In this document: piece after piece, positions 1-6,805 of the stretch
How positions within the stretch are numbered: position 1 is the first letter of the stretch
Layout: every line of letters begins with the position of its first letter
From: Pseudoruminococcus sp964385235
Lineage (GTDB): Bacteria; Bacillota; Clostridia; Oscillospirales; Acutalibacteraceae
DNA length: 12,875 nt
Assembly (NCBI GenBank): GCA_964385235.1
Contig: CAYLOD010000055.1
Span: 1-12,875, forward strand
Reading direction: 5' to 3'
Notes under the pieces: model-generated
The model's database searches: none
Seen by the model: the letters and a program-made list of their open reading frames with translations, nothing else
What the model was told of the DNA's origin: nothing
Program-made: the position numbers and the translations under genes

Positions 1-75
1 CAGCCTTGATTCACTGCCGCCCGATGGTCGGCACCGATACAGCCCGAGGTCGTAAAAAAGCTTTTAAAGGTTCTT

Positions 76-670
76 TTGATTATTTTTGCGTGTGTACTGT
101 TGCTGCTCGTGATACTTAACTGGAACAAGCTTTCACCCGAAAACGTATCGAGGTTTATACAGAATGATCTGCTCGGAATATCTCAGGGCGACGGCTATCC
201 CACTAAGATAAACGGCAATGAAGTCACCAAGGGCAATTTTATGCTTATGGACGAAAAAACGCCTGTTTATGTGAGTGATACAAGCGTTGTCCTCCTTAAT
301 GATAACGCGGGCCAGCGCCAAAATCTCGGTCACGCTTTTGCGAGTCCCGTTCTGAGGACAAGCCGCGACTACACGCTGATATTTAACACAGGCGGAACAG
401 GCTTGAGAATTTTCACGCACAGTGACCTTGTTAATAATATATCGCTCGGAAATAAGATTTTCTGCGCGGATATATCCGACAGCGGTTCGTATGCCGTTGT
501 TACCCAAACAGATGACTATCTTTCAAAGCTGACCGCATATACTAAGGATAAAAACGAAAAATATGTATACAGCTTTGCCGATTACTATATTAACACCGTG
601 TCCGTGAACTCAAGCGGTACGCGGGCCATTGTTTCGGGCGTATCTGCGCAAAAGGGCTCGCTTATGAGCG
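76..670 (+). CDS. Membrane-anchored beta-propeller-like protein, probable DUF5711 family (5' part, cut by gap)
   Basis: This is the N-terminal part of a protein with one transmembrane helix near its start (IIFACVLLLLVIL) followed by an extracytoplasmic region. That region has repeated beta-strand blocks of the type D-x-S-x-S-G-S/T-x-A-V/I (around residues 131-140 and 178-190), which suggests a WD40/YVTN-like propeller. The overall layout resembles the DUF5711 family of Clostridia, whose function is unknown. The start is unclear. TTG 76 lies inside the hydrophobic helix and has no ribosome binding site, while the in-frame codons before it read PEVVKKLLKVLL, a typical basic flank of a membrane anchor. 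No start codon lies between them and the in-frame stop at 7-9, so the true N-terminus is missing or frameshifted near 40-55. The frame stops being readable at the N run but continues in the CDS starting at 681; the two pieces are one gene. Confidence 0.65.
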
Positions 671-680
671 NNNNNNNNNN
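671..680. other. Scaffold gap of 10 N, probably a false gap over a 7-bp overlap
   Basis: The left flank ends in ATGAGCG and the right flank begins with the same ATGAGCG. Overlapping the two copies gives codons CTT ATG AGC GCC GTT TAT, which join the two half-genes in frame as SLMSAVY. The ten N are therefore probably a default spacer and not ten unknown bases. Confidence 0.85.
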
Positions 681-1211
681 ATGAGCGCCGTTTATATATT
701 GGATTTCAGTCAGGATAATTATATAGCTAAGTATGAGATCCCCGATAATATTATTTACGATGTGGAAATTTTCAATAACGGCAACGCGGCGGCGGTCGGT
801 AAAAAGGAGTCGTACTTTTTTGATATAGAGAATAATAAGAAAAATATTATCGAATACGAATCCAAGACACTGACCGATTATCAGATTACGCCCGATAACG
901 GTGTTGTTTTTTCTCTCTCGCGTTATCCGGACGGCCGCGACTGCGATGTTTTGGCGATATTGCCGGACGGTGATACGGTTGCTTCATTTCATACGGGTCT
1001 GAAAGTCAACTCTGTGGCAATGAGCAGTCATAATATCGCAGTGTCAACAGGAAGTGAAATATATCTTTACAAGCAGGACAACGGGGAAAATATAGGAAAA
1101 AAGAAATGTGACCAGAGCATAAAAAAGATACAAATGGCGAATGATACCGTGGTTTACGCCTTAGGTGTGACCGAAATTCAAAAAATCGACGTCGGGGACT
1201 CAAACTCCTGA
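681..1211 (+). CDS. Probable DUF5711 family protein (3' part of the gene starting near 76)
   Basis: This is the C-terminal half of the membrane-anchored propeller-like protein. It continues the same pattern of short beta-strand repeats (VYILDFSQ, SYFFDIENN, ITPDNGVVFSLS, ILPDGDTVASF, IAVSTGSEIYLYKQ, TVVYALG), consistent with propeller blades, and ends at TGA 1209-1211. The ATG at 681 is not a real start. It is the duplicated copy of the ATG AGC G that ends the left contig, and it has no ribosome binding site. Counted from TTG 76 with the overlap collapsed, the whole gene is 1119 nt (372 codons plus stop). No convincing terminator follows. The next gene, adhE, has its own promoter, so this gene belongs to a unit that begins upstream of the window. 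The function is unknown. Confidence 0.65.
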   Translation: MSAVYILDFSQDNYIAKYEIPDNIIYDVEIFNNGNAAAVGKKESYFFDIENNKKNIIEYESKTLTDYQITPDNGVVFSLSRYPDGRDCDVLAILPDGDTVASFHTGLKVNSVAMSSHNIAVSTGSEIYLYKQDNGENIGKKKCDQSIKKIQMANDTVVYALGVTEIQKIDVGDSNS

Positions 1212-1414
1212 TTTTATCCTGAATCCGTCAGAAATACACCCGCATCTTCGGACGGGGGAGATGAAGCCAGATGAAGCCAATAGTTTTTTAAATATTATTA
1301 TTATAATGTAAAACAGCCGTTAAAATACCGGTATGTATCGGCTTATTTGATGAAATATTCCGGCATTATAAAAAAACTAAGCGTTTGTTTTGCTTTAATA
1401 AATTGAAAAAGGAA

Positions 1415-1437
1415 TTGACATTTTTTTAACAATGTCA
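1415..1437. promoter_or_regulatory. Candidate Rex (redox repressor) operator overlapping the adhE promoter
   Basis: Positions 1415-1432 fit the clostridial Rex pattern TTGTTAA-N4-TTAACAA, with a perfect right half (TTAACAA, 1426-1432) and 4 of 7 matches in the left half. The same stretch also carries a perfect 7-bp inverted repeat, TGACATT (1416-1422) and AATGTCA (1431-1437), with an 8-bp spacer. Either element would sit over the -35 box and spacer, so a bound protein would block RNA polymerase. Rex is known to repress adhE in Clostridia at high NAD+/NADH. The assignment here is inferred from the motif and position. Confidence 0.5.
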
Positions 1438-1443
1438 TATAAT
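1415..1443 (+). promoter_or_regulatory. Consensus sigma-A promoter of adhE
   Basis: TTGACA (1415-1420) and TATAAT (1438-1443) are separated by exactly 17 bp. Both hexamers match the housekeeping consensus perfectly, which implies a very strong promoter when not repressed. The start codon of adhE lies 54 bp beyond the -10 box, leaving a short 5' leader with an AGGAGG at 1485-1490. Confidence 0.85.
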
Positions 1444-1497
1444 TTATAATATACACAGGAACTTACAAGCAGTTTAATATTTACAGGAGGACTTATC

Positions 1498-4128
1498 ATG
1501 CCCAAAGAGAATATTGGAGCAGCGGAGAATACTGCGGCTGAAAACGTAATTGATACTGTTGAAGCCCTCAGAGCCAAGATTGAATCGATGAGGGAGGCGC
1601 AGAGGATTTTTGCGACCTATACACAGGAGCAGGTCGACAAGATCTTTTTAGCGGCGTCTATTGCGGCCAACAAACAGCGTATACCCCTCGCAAAAATGGC
1701 TGTTGAAGAAACAGGCATGGGCGTTGTAGAGGATAAGGTCATTAAGAACCACTATGCGTCAGAGTATATCTATAACTTCTATAAGAATACCAAGACCTGC
1801 GGAGTTATAGAGGAGGATCCGGCGTACGGAATCAAGAGAATAGCTGAGCCTGTCGGTATTATCGGCGCGGTTATTCCTACAACAAACCCCACGTCTACCG
1901 CTATATTTAAATCCCTTATATGTCTGAAAACGAGAAACGCCATCATAATAAGCCCTCATCCACGCGCAAAAAAATGCACTATCGCCGCGGCTAAGGTCGT
2001 TCTTGACGCCGCTGTCGCTGCGGGCGCACCTGAGGGTATTATAAGCTGGATAGACGTTCCGTCTCTTGAGCTCACAAACGAGCTTATGAGTTCCGTTGAC
2101 ACGATACTTGCGACAGGCGGTCCCGGTATGGTCAAGGCGGCTTATTCATCAGGTAAGCCCGCTATAGGCGTCGGCGCGGGCAATACGCCTGTTATCATAG
2201 ACGATACGGCGGATATTAAGCTCGCCGTCAACTCGATTATTCATTCCAAGACATTTGACAACGGCATGATTTGCGCCTCTGAACAGAGCGTAACAGTTCT
2301 AAAGGGCGTTTATGACGCCGTCAAGAAGGAGTTTGCCGACAGAGGCTGCTACTTCCTGAAAGGCGATGAACTTGACAAGGTTAGAAAGACGATTATCATA
2401 AACGGCGCGCTTAACGCTAAAATTGTCGGTCAGACGGCTCATACTATTGCACAGCTCGCGGGCATAGATGTCCCCGAGGATACAAAGATCCTTATCGGCG
2501 AGGTTGAGTCGGTAGACATCAGCGAGGAGTTCGCTCATGAAAAGCTGTCGCCCGTTCTCGCAATGTACAGGGCCGAGGACTTTGACGACGCGCTCGCAAA
2601 GGCTTCGCAGCTTGTAGCTGACGGCGGCTACGGTCATACGTCGGCTCTCTATATTCATCCCGCTCAAAAGGAAAAAATCGAGAAACACTATAACGCTATG
2701 AAGACCTGCCGTATAATTATAAACACCCCGTCCTCTCACGGCGGCATAGGCGATCTTTACAACTTTAAGCTGGCTCCGTCACTCACACTCGGCTGCGGCT
2801 CGTGGGGCGGCAACTCGGTTTCTGATAATGTGGGTGTCAAGCACCTTATTAACATCAAAACAGTTGCTGAGAGGAGAGAAAATATGTTGTGGTTCAGAAC
2901 ACCTCAAAAGGTTTACTTTAAGAAAGGCTGTATGCCTGTAGCGCTCGATGAGCTCGGCACTGTCTTGCACAAGAAAAAGGCGTTTATCGTTACCGATACA
3001 TTCCTTTATAAAAACGGCTATGTCAAGCCGATTGAAGCAAAGCTTGATTCTATGGGTATACAGCATACCTGTTTCTATAATGTTCAGCCGGACCCGACGC
3101 TCAAGTCCGCTAAGGAGGGCGCGGCGGCTATGACACAGTTTGAGCCCGACGTCATTATCGCTCTCGGCGGCGGCTCGGCTATGGACGCGGGCAAGATCAT
3201 GTGGGTTCTCTATGAGCATCCCGAGGCTGACTTCCTTGATATGGCTATGCGTTTCATGGACATCAGAAAGAGAGTGTATACATTCCCGACTATGGGCGAG
3301 AAGGCTTACTTTGTAGCTATTCCGACGTCGTCCGGTACAGGCTCGGAGGTCACGCCGTTTGCCGTTATCACTGACGACAGGACCGGTCAAAAATATCCTC
3401 TTGCCGACTATCAGCTTCTCCCCAATATGGCTATTGTTGACGCTGACAACATGATGAACCAGCCCAAGGGTCTTACAAGCGCGTCGGGTATAGACGCCCT
3501 CACTCACGCACTTGAGGCTTACGCTTCTATTATGGCGACAGACTATACGGACGGTCTTGCTTTAAAAGCTATGAAGAGCATCTTCAAATACCTGCCGTCC
3601 GCATATGAGAACGGCGCGAACGACCCGTATGCCCGTGAAAAGATGGCGGACGCCTCATGCATGGCCGGTATGGCTTTCGCTAATGCGTTCCTCGGAGTTT
3701 GTCACTCGCTTGCGCATAAGCTCGGCGCTTATCATCATCTCCCGCACGGTGTTGCCAACGCAATACTTATCACTTATGTTATGCGCTACAATGCCGCTTC
3801 TGTTCCCACTAAGATGGGTACATTCTCGCAGTATCAATATCCGCACGCCCTTGAGAGATATGTGGAGTGCGCTAACTTCTGCGGAATTTTCGGAGACTCC
3901 GATGAGGATACATTCGAGAAGTTTATCGCGGCGATTGAGGAGCTTAAAGCCAAGGTCGGCATTAAGAAGACCATCGCTGATTATGGTGTAGATGAGAAGT
4001 ATTTCCTCGATAACCTTGACCGAATGGTTGAAGATGCTTTCGATGACCAGTGCACAGGCGCTAACCCGAGATACCCGCTTATGAGCGAAATTAAGGAAAT
4101 ATATCTTAAGGCTTACTACGGCAAATAA
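1498..4128 (+). CDS. adhE: Bifunctional acetaldehyde-CoA / alcohol dehydrogenase AdhE
   Basis: This enzyme reduces acetyl-CoA to acetaldehyde and then to ethanol using two NADH, regenerating NAD+ in fermentation. At 876 residues it is close to the family length (E. coli 891). The N-terminal aldehyde dehydrogenase domain (about 15-445) has the catalytic Cys259 in GMICASEQS and the cofactor-binding stretch around GVGAGNTP (224-231). The usual linker (about 445-470) leads to the iron-dependent alcohol dehydrogenase domain, which has GGGSAMDAGK at 557-566. The expected metal ligands are all present: D666, H670, H736 and H750, each 13 residues beyond its E. coli counterpart. No key residue is missing. 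ATG 1498 has an AGGAGG 7 nt upstream. The gene appears monocistronic, with a perfect-consensus promoter, a Rex-like operator and a terminator behind it. AdhE of other species forms filaments (spirosomes). Confidence 0.98.
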   Translation: MPKENIGAAENTAAENVIDTVEALRAKIESMREAQRIFATYTQEQVDKIFLAASIAANKQRIPLAKMAVEETGMGVVEDKVIKNHYASEYIYNFYKNTKTCGVIEEDPAYGIKRIAEPVGIIGAVIPTTNPTSTAIFKSLICLKTRNAIIISPHPRAKKCTIAAAKVVLDAAVAAGAPEGIISWIDVPSLELTNELMSSVDTILATGGPGMVKAAYSSGKPAIGVGAGNTPVIIDDTADIKLAVNSIIHSKTFDNGMICASEQSVTVLKGVYDAVKKEFADRGCYFLKGDELDKVRKTIIINGALNAKIVGQTAHTIAQLAGIDVPEDTKILIGEVESVDISEEFAHEKLSPVLAMYRAEDFDDALAKASQLVADGGYGHTSALYIHPAQKEKIEKHYNAMKTCRIIINTPSSHGGIGDLYNFKLAPSLTLGCGSWGGNSVSDNVGVKHLINIKTVAERRENMLWFRTPQKVYFKKGCMPVALDELGTVLHKKKAFIVTDTFLYKNGYVKPIEAKLDSMGIQHTCFYNVQPDPTLKSAKEGAAAMTQFEPDVIIALGGGSAMDAGKIMWVLYEHPEADFLDMAMRFMDIRKRVYTFPTMGEKAYFVAIPTSSGTGSEVTPFAVITDDRTGQKYPLADYQLLPNMAIVDADNMMNQPKGLTSASGIDALTHALEAYASIMATDYTDGLALKAMKSIFKYLPSAYENGANDPYAREKMADASCMAGMAFANAFLGVCHSLAHKLGAYHHLPHGVANAILITYVMRYNAASVPTKMGTFSQYQYPHALERYVECANFCGIFGDSDEDTFEKFIAAIEELKAKVGIKKTIADYGVDEKYFLDNLDRMVEDAFDDQCTGANPRYPLMSEIKEIYLKAYYGK

Positions 4129-4166
4129 TATTTTGTCTTAAATATCGGATTGATTAAAGTCTTTAG

Positions 4167-4214
4167 AATCCCGCGCGACGGCCGGCTGTACTTCCGTTTC
4201 GCGGGATTTCTTTC
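4167..4214 (+). terminator. Rho-independent terminator of adhE
   Basis: A perfect 9-bp stem, AATCCCGCG (4167-4175) with CGCGGGATT (4200-4208), encloses a 24-nt loop that can pair further (ACGG with CCGT). It is followed by the T-rich run TCTTTCT. It lies about 40 bp after the adhE stop. Confidence 0.75.
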
Positions 4215-4256
4215 TGTATGATTCGATTTTTAAAGACATAGGGGGAAAATTTAAGA

Positions 4257-5135
4257 TTGATTACTATCGACTCATGTACAGTTTGTCCGAGAAAATGTTC
4301 CGCACCCCGTGATGAGATAGGCGGTAAAGGCTTTTGCCGCGCCGGAACTGTTCCGAGGATCGCGAGGATAGCCCCGCATTTCTGGGAAGAACCATGTATA
4401 AGCGGTAAAAACGGCTCAGGCGCTATTTTCTTTTCAGGGTGCGTCCTTGGCTGCGTTTTTTGTCAGAACAGCAAAATAAGCCGAAATCCTGCCGGAAGGA
4501 TTTTCTCCAAAAAGGAATTTATTCATGCCTGTGAGGACTTAATCAGTCAAGGTGTACATAACATAAATTTAGTCAGTCCGACACCGTATGCTGAGTTTCT
4601 CCTCGATGTTTTCAAAGACTACCGTCCCGATGTTCCGATAGTGTTTAATACAGGCGGATATGAGTGCGCTGAAACCATTCGCCGCTTTGAGGGAATTGCG
4701 GATATTTACCTGCCCGATTTTAAATATTCGTCTGACATTCTTGCCGCTAAGTATTCATACGCGCCCGACTATACAGAAAACGCGCTCGGCGCCCTGCGGG
4801 AGATGATAAGGCAGAGGGGAGAGCCTGTAATAGATGATGACGGTATCATGCGTAGCGGTGTTATTGTGCGCCACTTGATTTTGCCGTCAAATACGGATAA
4901 CTCCTTAGGCGTTTTGGATATGCTTGACAGCTTTTCCGATAAGATACTGCTAAGCCTTATGGCGCAGTACACCCCTCTCGGTTCCGCCGATAAATATCCC
5001 GAAATAAACAGGCGGCTTACCGAGGAGGAATATAAAACAGTGGTTGATTACCTCGATACAACGGACCTGGACGGATTTTTACAGGAGATGTCCTCCGCAG
5101 GCGAGGAGTATGTTCCCGATTTTAATCTGCTTTAG
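4257..5135 (+). CDS. pflX: Radical SAM protein, PflX / pyruvate formate-lyase activating enzyme-like (COG1313)
   Basis: This is an iron-sulfur radical S-adenosylmethionine protein of the PflX group, related to glycyl-radical activating enzymes but without a firmly established substrate. The canonical CX3CX2C cluster motif is C62, C66, C69 within FFSGCVLGCVFCQN. An additional cysteine set (C7, C10, C14, C27) near the N-terminus could hold a second metal or Fe-S site. Downstream elements NLVSPTPYAEF and FNTGGYE fit the radical SAM barrel. At 292 residues the length is normal for the group. The start is TTG 4257: an in-frame TAG at 4239-4241 rules out anything further upstream, and GGGGGA at 4241-4246 lies 10 nt before it. 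The gene follows the adhE terminator and converges on yqfD with a 14-bp overlap. Nearby adhE and fhs suggest acetyl-CoA/formate metabolism, but no pyruvate formate-lyase is in view. Confidence 0.85.
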   Translation: MITIDSCTVCPRKCSAPRDEIGGKGFCRAGTVPRIARIAPHFWEEPCISGKNGSGAIFFSGCVLGCVFCQNSKISRNPAGRIFSKKEFIHACEDLISQGVHNINLVSPTPYAEFLLDVFKDYRPDVPIVFNTGGYECAETIRRFEGIADIYLPDFKYSSDILAAKYSYAPDYTENALGALREMIRQRGEPVIDDDGIMRSGVIVRHLILPSNTDNSLGVLDMLDSFSDKILLSLMAQYTPLGSADKYPEINRRLTEEEYKTVVDYLDTTDLDGFLQEMSSAGEEYVPDFNLL

Positions 5136-5672
5136 CTCCGTTTTCAGACGGCTCATCACTGCCTTTGGTGATTGAGCCGTCAATTTTTATTTTCTGCTGC
5201 TCCGCTATGTCCTCTAAACAGGTGTAGGTGCCTGTTAAAATCAGCTTTCCGCCGCTGATTTTTTGCGTGTATTTTTTTGTGTAGGATTCTACGTTGCTGA
5301 GGCTGAACGCCTCTAAAACAGCTATCCTGTTTTCCGCTATTTTCCGCGCCTCTGCTTCCGTATGCTTTTTAATATTTTTATTATACAGATCATATTTTTC
5401 TGTCGTTATTTCAATGGGGATTTTTGAACCAAAGAGGTATACGTTTTCTCTTGTTATCCTTGTAGAGTATTCTCCGCTCGGTGTTCCTGTCATGGTTACA
5501 GGAAAGCTGAACCACAGGGTGTTAATTTTTTGTTTTACGAGGCTGCTGTCACTTTTCGTTATTACCTCCTCTTTTAGCGGAACAGTGACGCTCAGCGTTC
5601 GTTTTGTTTCCGCGTAGACTTTAGCATCGGAATGCTTTAGCGTAAATCCTCCGATCTCATATTCGAGTATGC
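5122..5672 (-). CDS. yqfD: Sporulation protein YqfD, C-terminal part (cut by gap)
   Basis: This is the C-terminal 182 residues of YqfD. Read from the gap, the frame gives ILEYEIGGFTLKHSDAKVYA, then a beta-rich region with FSFPVTMTGTPSGEYSTR and a charged, helical tail (NIKKHTEAEARKIAENR). It ends at TAA 5122-5124. YqfD is a membrane-anchored protein of sporulating Firmicutes; B. subtilis yqfD is in the mother-cell sigma-E regulon and affects spore formation, but its biochemical role is not established. The ATG near 5493 is internal: the frame is open and family-like all the way to the gap, so the coding region reaches at least 5672. The last 14 bp overlap the convergent pflX gene, and the segment contains that gene's terminator hairpin. 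Confidence 0.85.
5147..5194 (+). terminator. Rho-independent terminator of pflX, inside the 3' end of yqfD
   Basis: GACGGCTCA (5147-5155) pairs with TGAGCCGTC (5173-5181). The stem continues as TCAC/GTGA after a one-base bulge (T5172), giving 13 pairs with a TGCCTTTG loop. The run AATTTTTATTTT follows. It starts 11 bp after the pflX stop, correctly placed to end pflX transcription. On the opposite strand the same bases encode the last residues of YqfD. Confidence 0.75.
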
Positions 5673-5682
5673 NNNNNNNNNN
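5673..5682. other. Scaffold gap of 10 N within yqfD
   Basis: On the minus strand the frame before the gap ends GQMLV plus two bases (AA). The frame after it resumes with GC followed by ILEYEIGG. Ten bases would put the two halves out of register; a missing length of 2 mod 3 (for example 2, 5 or 8) restores the frame. The N count is therefore a default value and the true gap is probably only a few bases. Confidence 0.75.
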
Positions 5683-6356
5683 TTTACAAGCATCTGTCCC
5701 TTTAAAACCGCCTCCCCCTGCTTGACAACGGCTTGCCCGTCGTACGCCTCGATTTTCTTTATGACGCCGTCGCTTTTCGCTATAATGTTTGACGGCTCTG
5801 TTTTGATATTTTCCTGTTTATCTACTCTGGGGCTTATCTCTACATTAACCAGTGTACCTGTCATATTTATCGAGATCCATGCGATATTGCCCATATCAAT
5901 AACCGCTTTATTTTTTATGTCATCGACATTTATATCTGAAATTTTCGCTCCCTCATAAAGTCCGAGCGATTTCAGTTCGTTTCTGAGTTCATATTCATTT
6001 ATGTTTTCGGCGTTGTTGATTTTAATGTTCCACACAAACCCCGAAAGAAAAATAGATATAACTATATATAATATTGCGCCGACTACCAATCCGCTTCTCG
6101 GCTTATACTGTAATAGGGCAAACGGCAGTCCTCCCTTTTTTGTACAGCGCAGGGTCACTTCGCACCGCCTCGCGAGCGGGCGAAGCAGAGCGTAATCTCT
6201 CGCTGAAACATATGCGCTGAGAGAATCGTTGTCGGAACGCATACCCCAAAGTCTTATGCCGTTTTTCAGTGTGAGGTTCAGCAGCCGTTCGGGGAATTTA
6301 CCCCTTGCGGTAAATTCTGCATATCCCCAAAACCATCGGATAAATCGCAGTATCAC
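5683..6356 (-). CDS. yqfD: Sporulation protein YqfD, N-terminal part (cut by gap)
   Basis: This is the N-terminal 224 residues of YqfD. A cytoplasmic region begins FIRWFWGYAEF and continues KNGIRLWGM, ending with the basic stretch CTKKGGLP. One transmembrane helix follows (GLVVGAILYIVISIFLSGFVW, about 90-110). The outer region has WISINMTGTLVNVEI and the family motif around IIAKSDGVIKKIEAYDGQAVVKQGE, ending in GQMLV at the gap. The start is GTG 6356, with AAAGGAGC 8 nt upstream. Together with the C-terminal piece the protein would be about 408 residues, close to B. subtilis YqfD (398). It lies 32 bp downstream of yqfC, so the two are very likely co-transcribed. The codons that follow directly after the N run in this nominal frame are artefacts. 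Confidence 0.9.
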
Positions 6357-6388
6357 TCGTTATTGCTCCTTTAGTGCACTTTATTTCT

Positions 6389-6667
6389 TTAGCAGACATA
6401 TTCGACCGCGTTTATATATCCCTCTATGACCATTGAGTTTTCCGAAAGACAGCGTATATTAAGACCCCGTCCCCTAAAGGCTATGGTCATCTTTTGTACA
6501 CTTATTCGAATACAGTTTTCGTTGTACTCGAGTATCCCGCTGCTGCCGTCAATTACCGCCTCGCGGTTTCCGTTGATTTCTATGTGAACGGAGTTTCCTA
6601 CTATGCCGTATGGCAGCCCAAGACCGCCGAGCGGGCGAGATCCGGTTTCATCACTTTTCTTTTTCAC
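6389..6667 (-). CDS. yqfC: Sporulation protein YqfC
   Basis: This is a 92-residue YqfC-family protein, a small conserved companion of YqfD in endospore formers with no known biochemical activity. After a short charged N-terminus come the family-type blocks VHIEINGNREAVIDG, GILEYNENCIRIS and LNIRCLSENSMVIEGYI, probably a small all-beta fold without signal peptide or membrane segment. The start is GTG 6667: the minus strand shows GGAGGTG about 5 nt before it, a near-ideal ribosome binding site. It precedes yqfD by 32 bp in the usual yqfC-yqfD order and is divergent from ylbJ. In B. subtilis the yqfC-yqfD pair is controlled by sigma-E; the same is likely here, but I could not fix a clear promoter on this strand. 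Confidence 0.9.
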   Translation of the reverse strand: MKKKSDETGSRPLGGLGLPYGIVGNSVHIEINGNREAVIDGSSGILEYNENCIRISVQKMTIAFRGRGLNIRCLSENSMVIEGYINAVEYVC

Positions 6668-6710
6668 AACGACACCTCCGACAGCAATGTGTTTATATAT
6701 TCTTATGACC

Positions 6711-6729
6711 GTGATTCTATAAAAATCAC
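6711..6729. repeat. Inverted repeat between yqfC and ylbJ
   Basis: GTGATT (6711-6716), a 7-bp spacer and AATCAC (6724-6729) form a perfect 6+6 palindrome. It lies 43 bp upstream of the yqfC start and 76 bp upstream of ylbJ, which suits an operator serving both divergent genes. No known regulator is recognised. Confidence 0.45.
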
Positions 6730-6744
6730 TTTAGAGCATATATA
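6716..6744 (+). promoter_or_regulatory. Possible sigma-E-type promoter of ylbJ
   Basis: TCTATA (6716-6721) and CATATATA (6737-6744), 15 bp apart, loosely fit the sporulation sigma-E pattern (-35 ending in ATA, -10 CATACANT). The expectation that ylbJ is sigma-E controlled comes from B. subtilis. The region is AT-rich, so a chance match is possible. Confidence 0.3.
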
Positions 6745-6772
6745 TAACTTAGGCGGCACGACCGCCTTGCTC
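6734..6772 (+). repeat. Nested hairpin in the ylbJ leader
   Basis: AGGCGG (6751-6756) and CCGCCT (6762-6767) form a 6-bp GC stem with a 5-base loop (CACGA). An outer pair GAGCA (6734-6738) with TGCTC (6768-6772) could close a larger arm. No T-run follows, so it is not a standard terminator. It would lie in the 5' leader of ylbJ or upstream of yqfC. Confidence 0.45.
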
Positions 6773-6805
6773 TTAGCGTTTAATTATTTAATTCGGTGAT
6801 GTATC

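Noticed and set aside
1221..1256. Possible terminator after the first gene (CCGTC...GACGG)
   Set aside because: The stem is only 5 bp with a loop of about 21 nt and no T-run directly after it; the TTTTTT at about 1284 is too far away.
1261..1280. Short tandem repeat ATGAAGCCAG / ATGAAGCCAA
   Set aside because: There are only two 10-bp copies, in noncoding sequence with no further units, so chance or slippage is the simplest reading.
1385..1401. Second Rex-like site upstream of the adhE promoter (TTGTTTT...TTAATAA)
   Set aside because: The half-sites are 3 bp apart where 4 are expected, and the sequence is too AT-rich to be convincing.
2779..3507. 242-codon open frame on the minus strand inside adhE
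   Set aside because: It lies fully antisense to a strongly conserved enzyme domain, has no recognisable family features, and is cysteine/arginine/histidine-rich as expected for a shadow of a codon-biased gene.
5294..5617. 107-codon plus-strand open frame opposite yqfD
   Set aside because: It is hydrophobic-looking but antisense to YqfD, has no ribosome binding site, and starts inside the region of the convergent gene.
6494..6799. 101-codon plus-strand open frame opposite yqfC
   Set aside because: YqfC on the minus strand has family-type sequence, a normal length and an ideal ribosome binding site; this frame has none of these.
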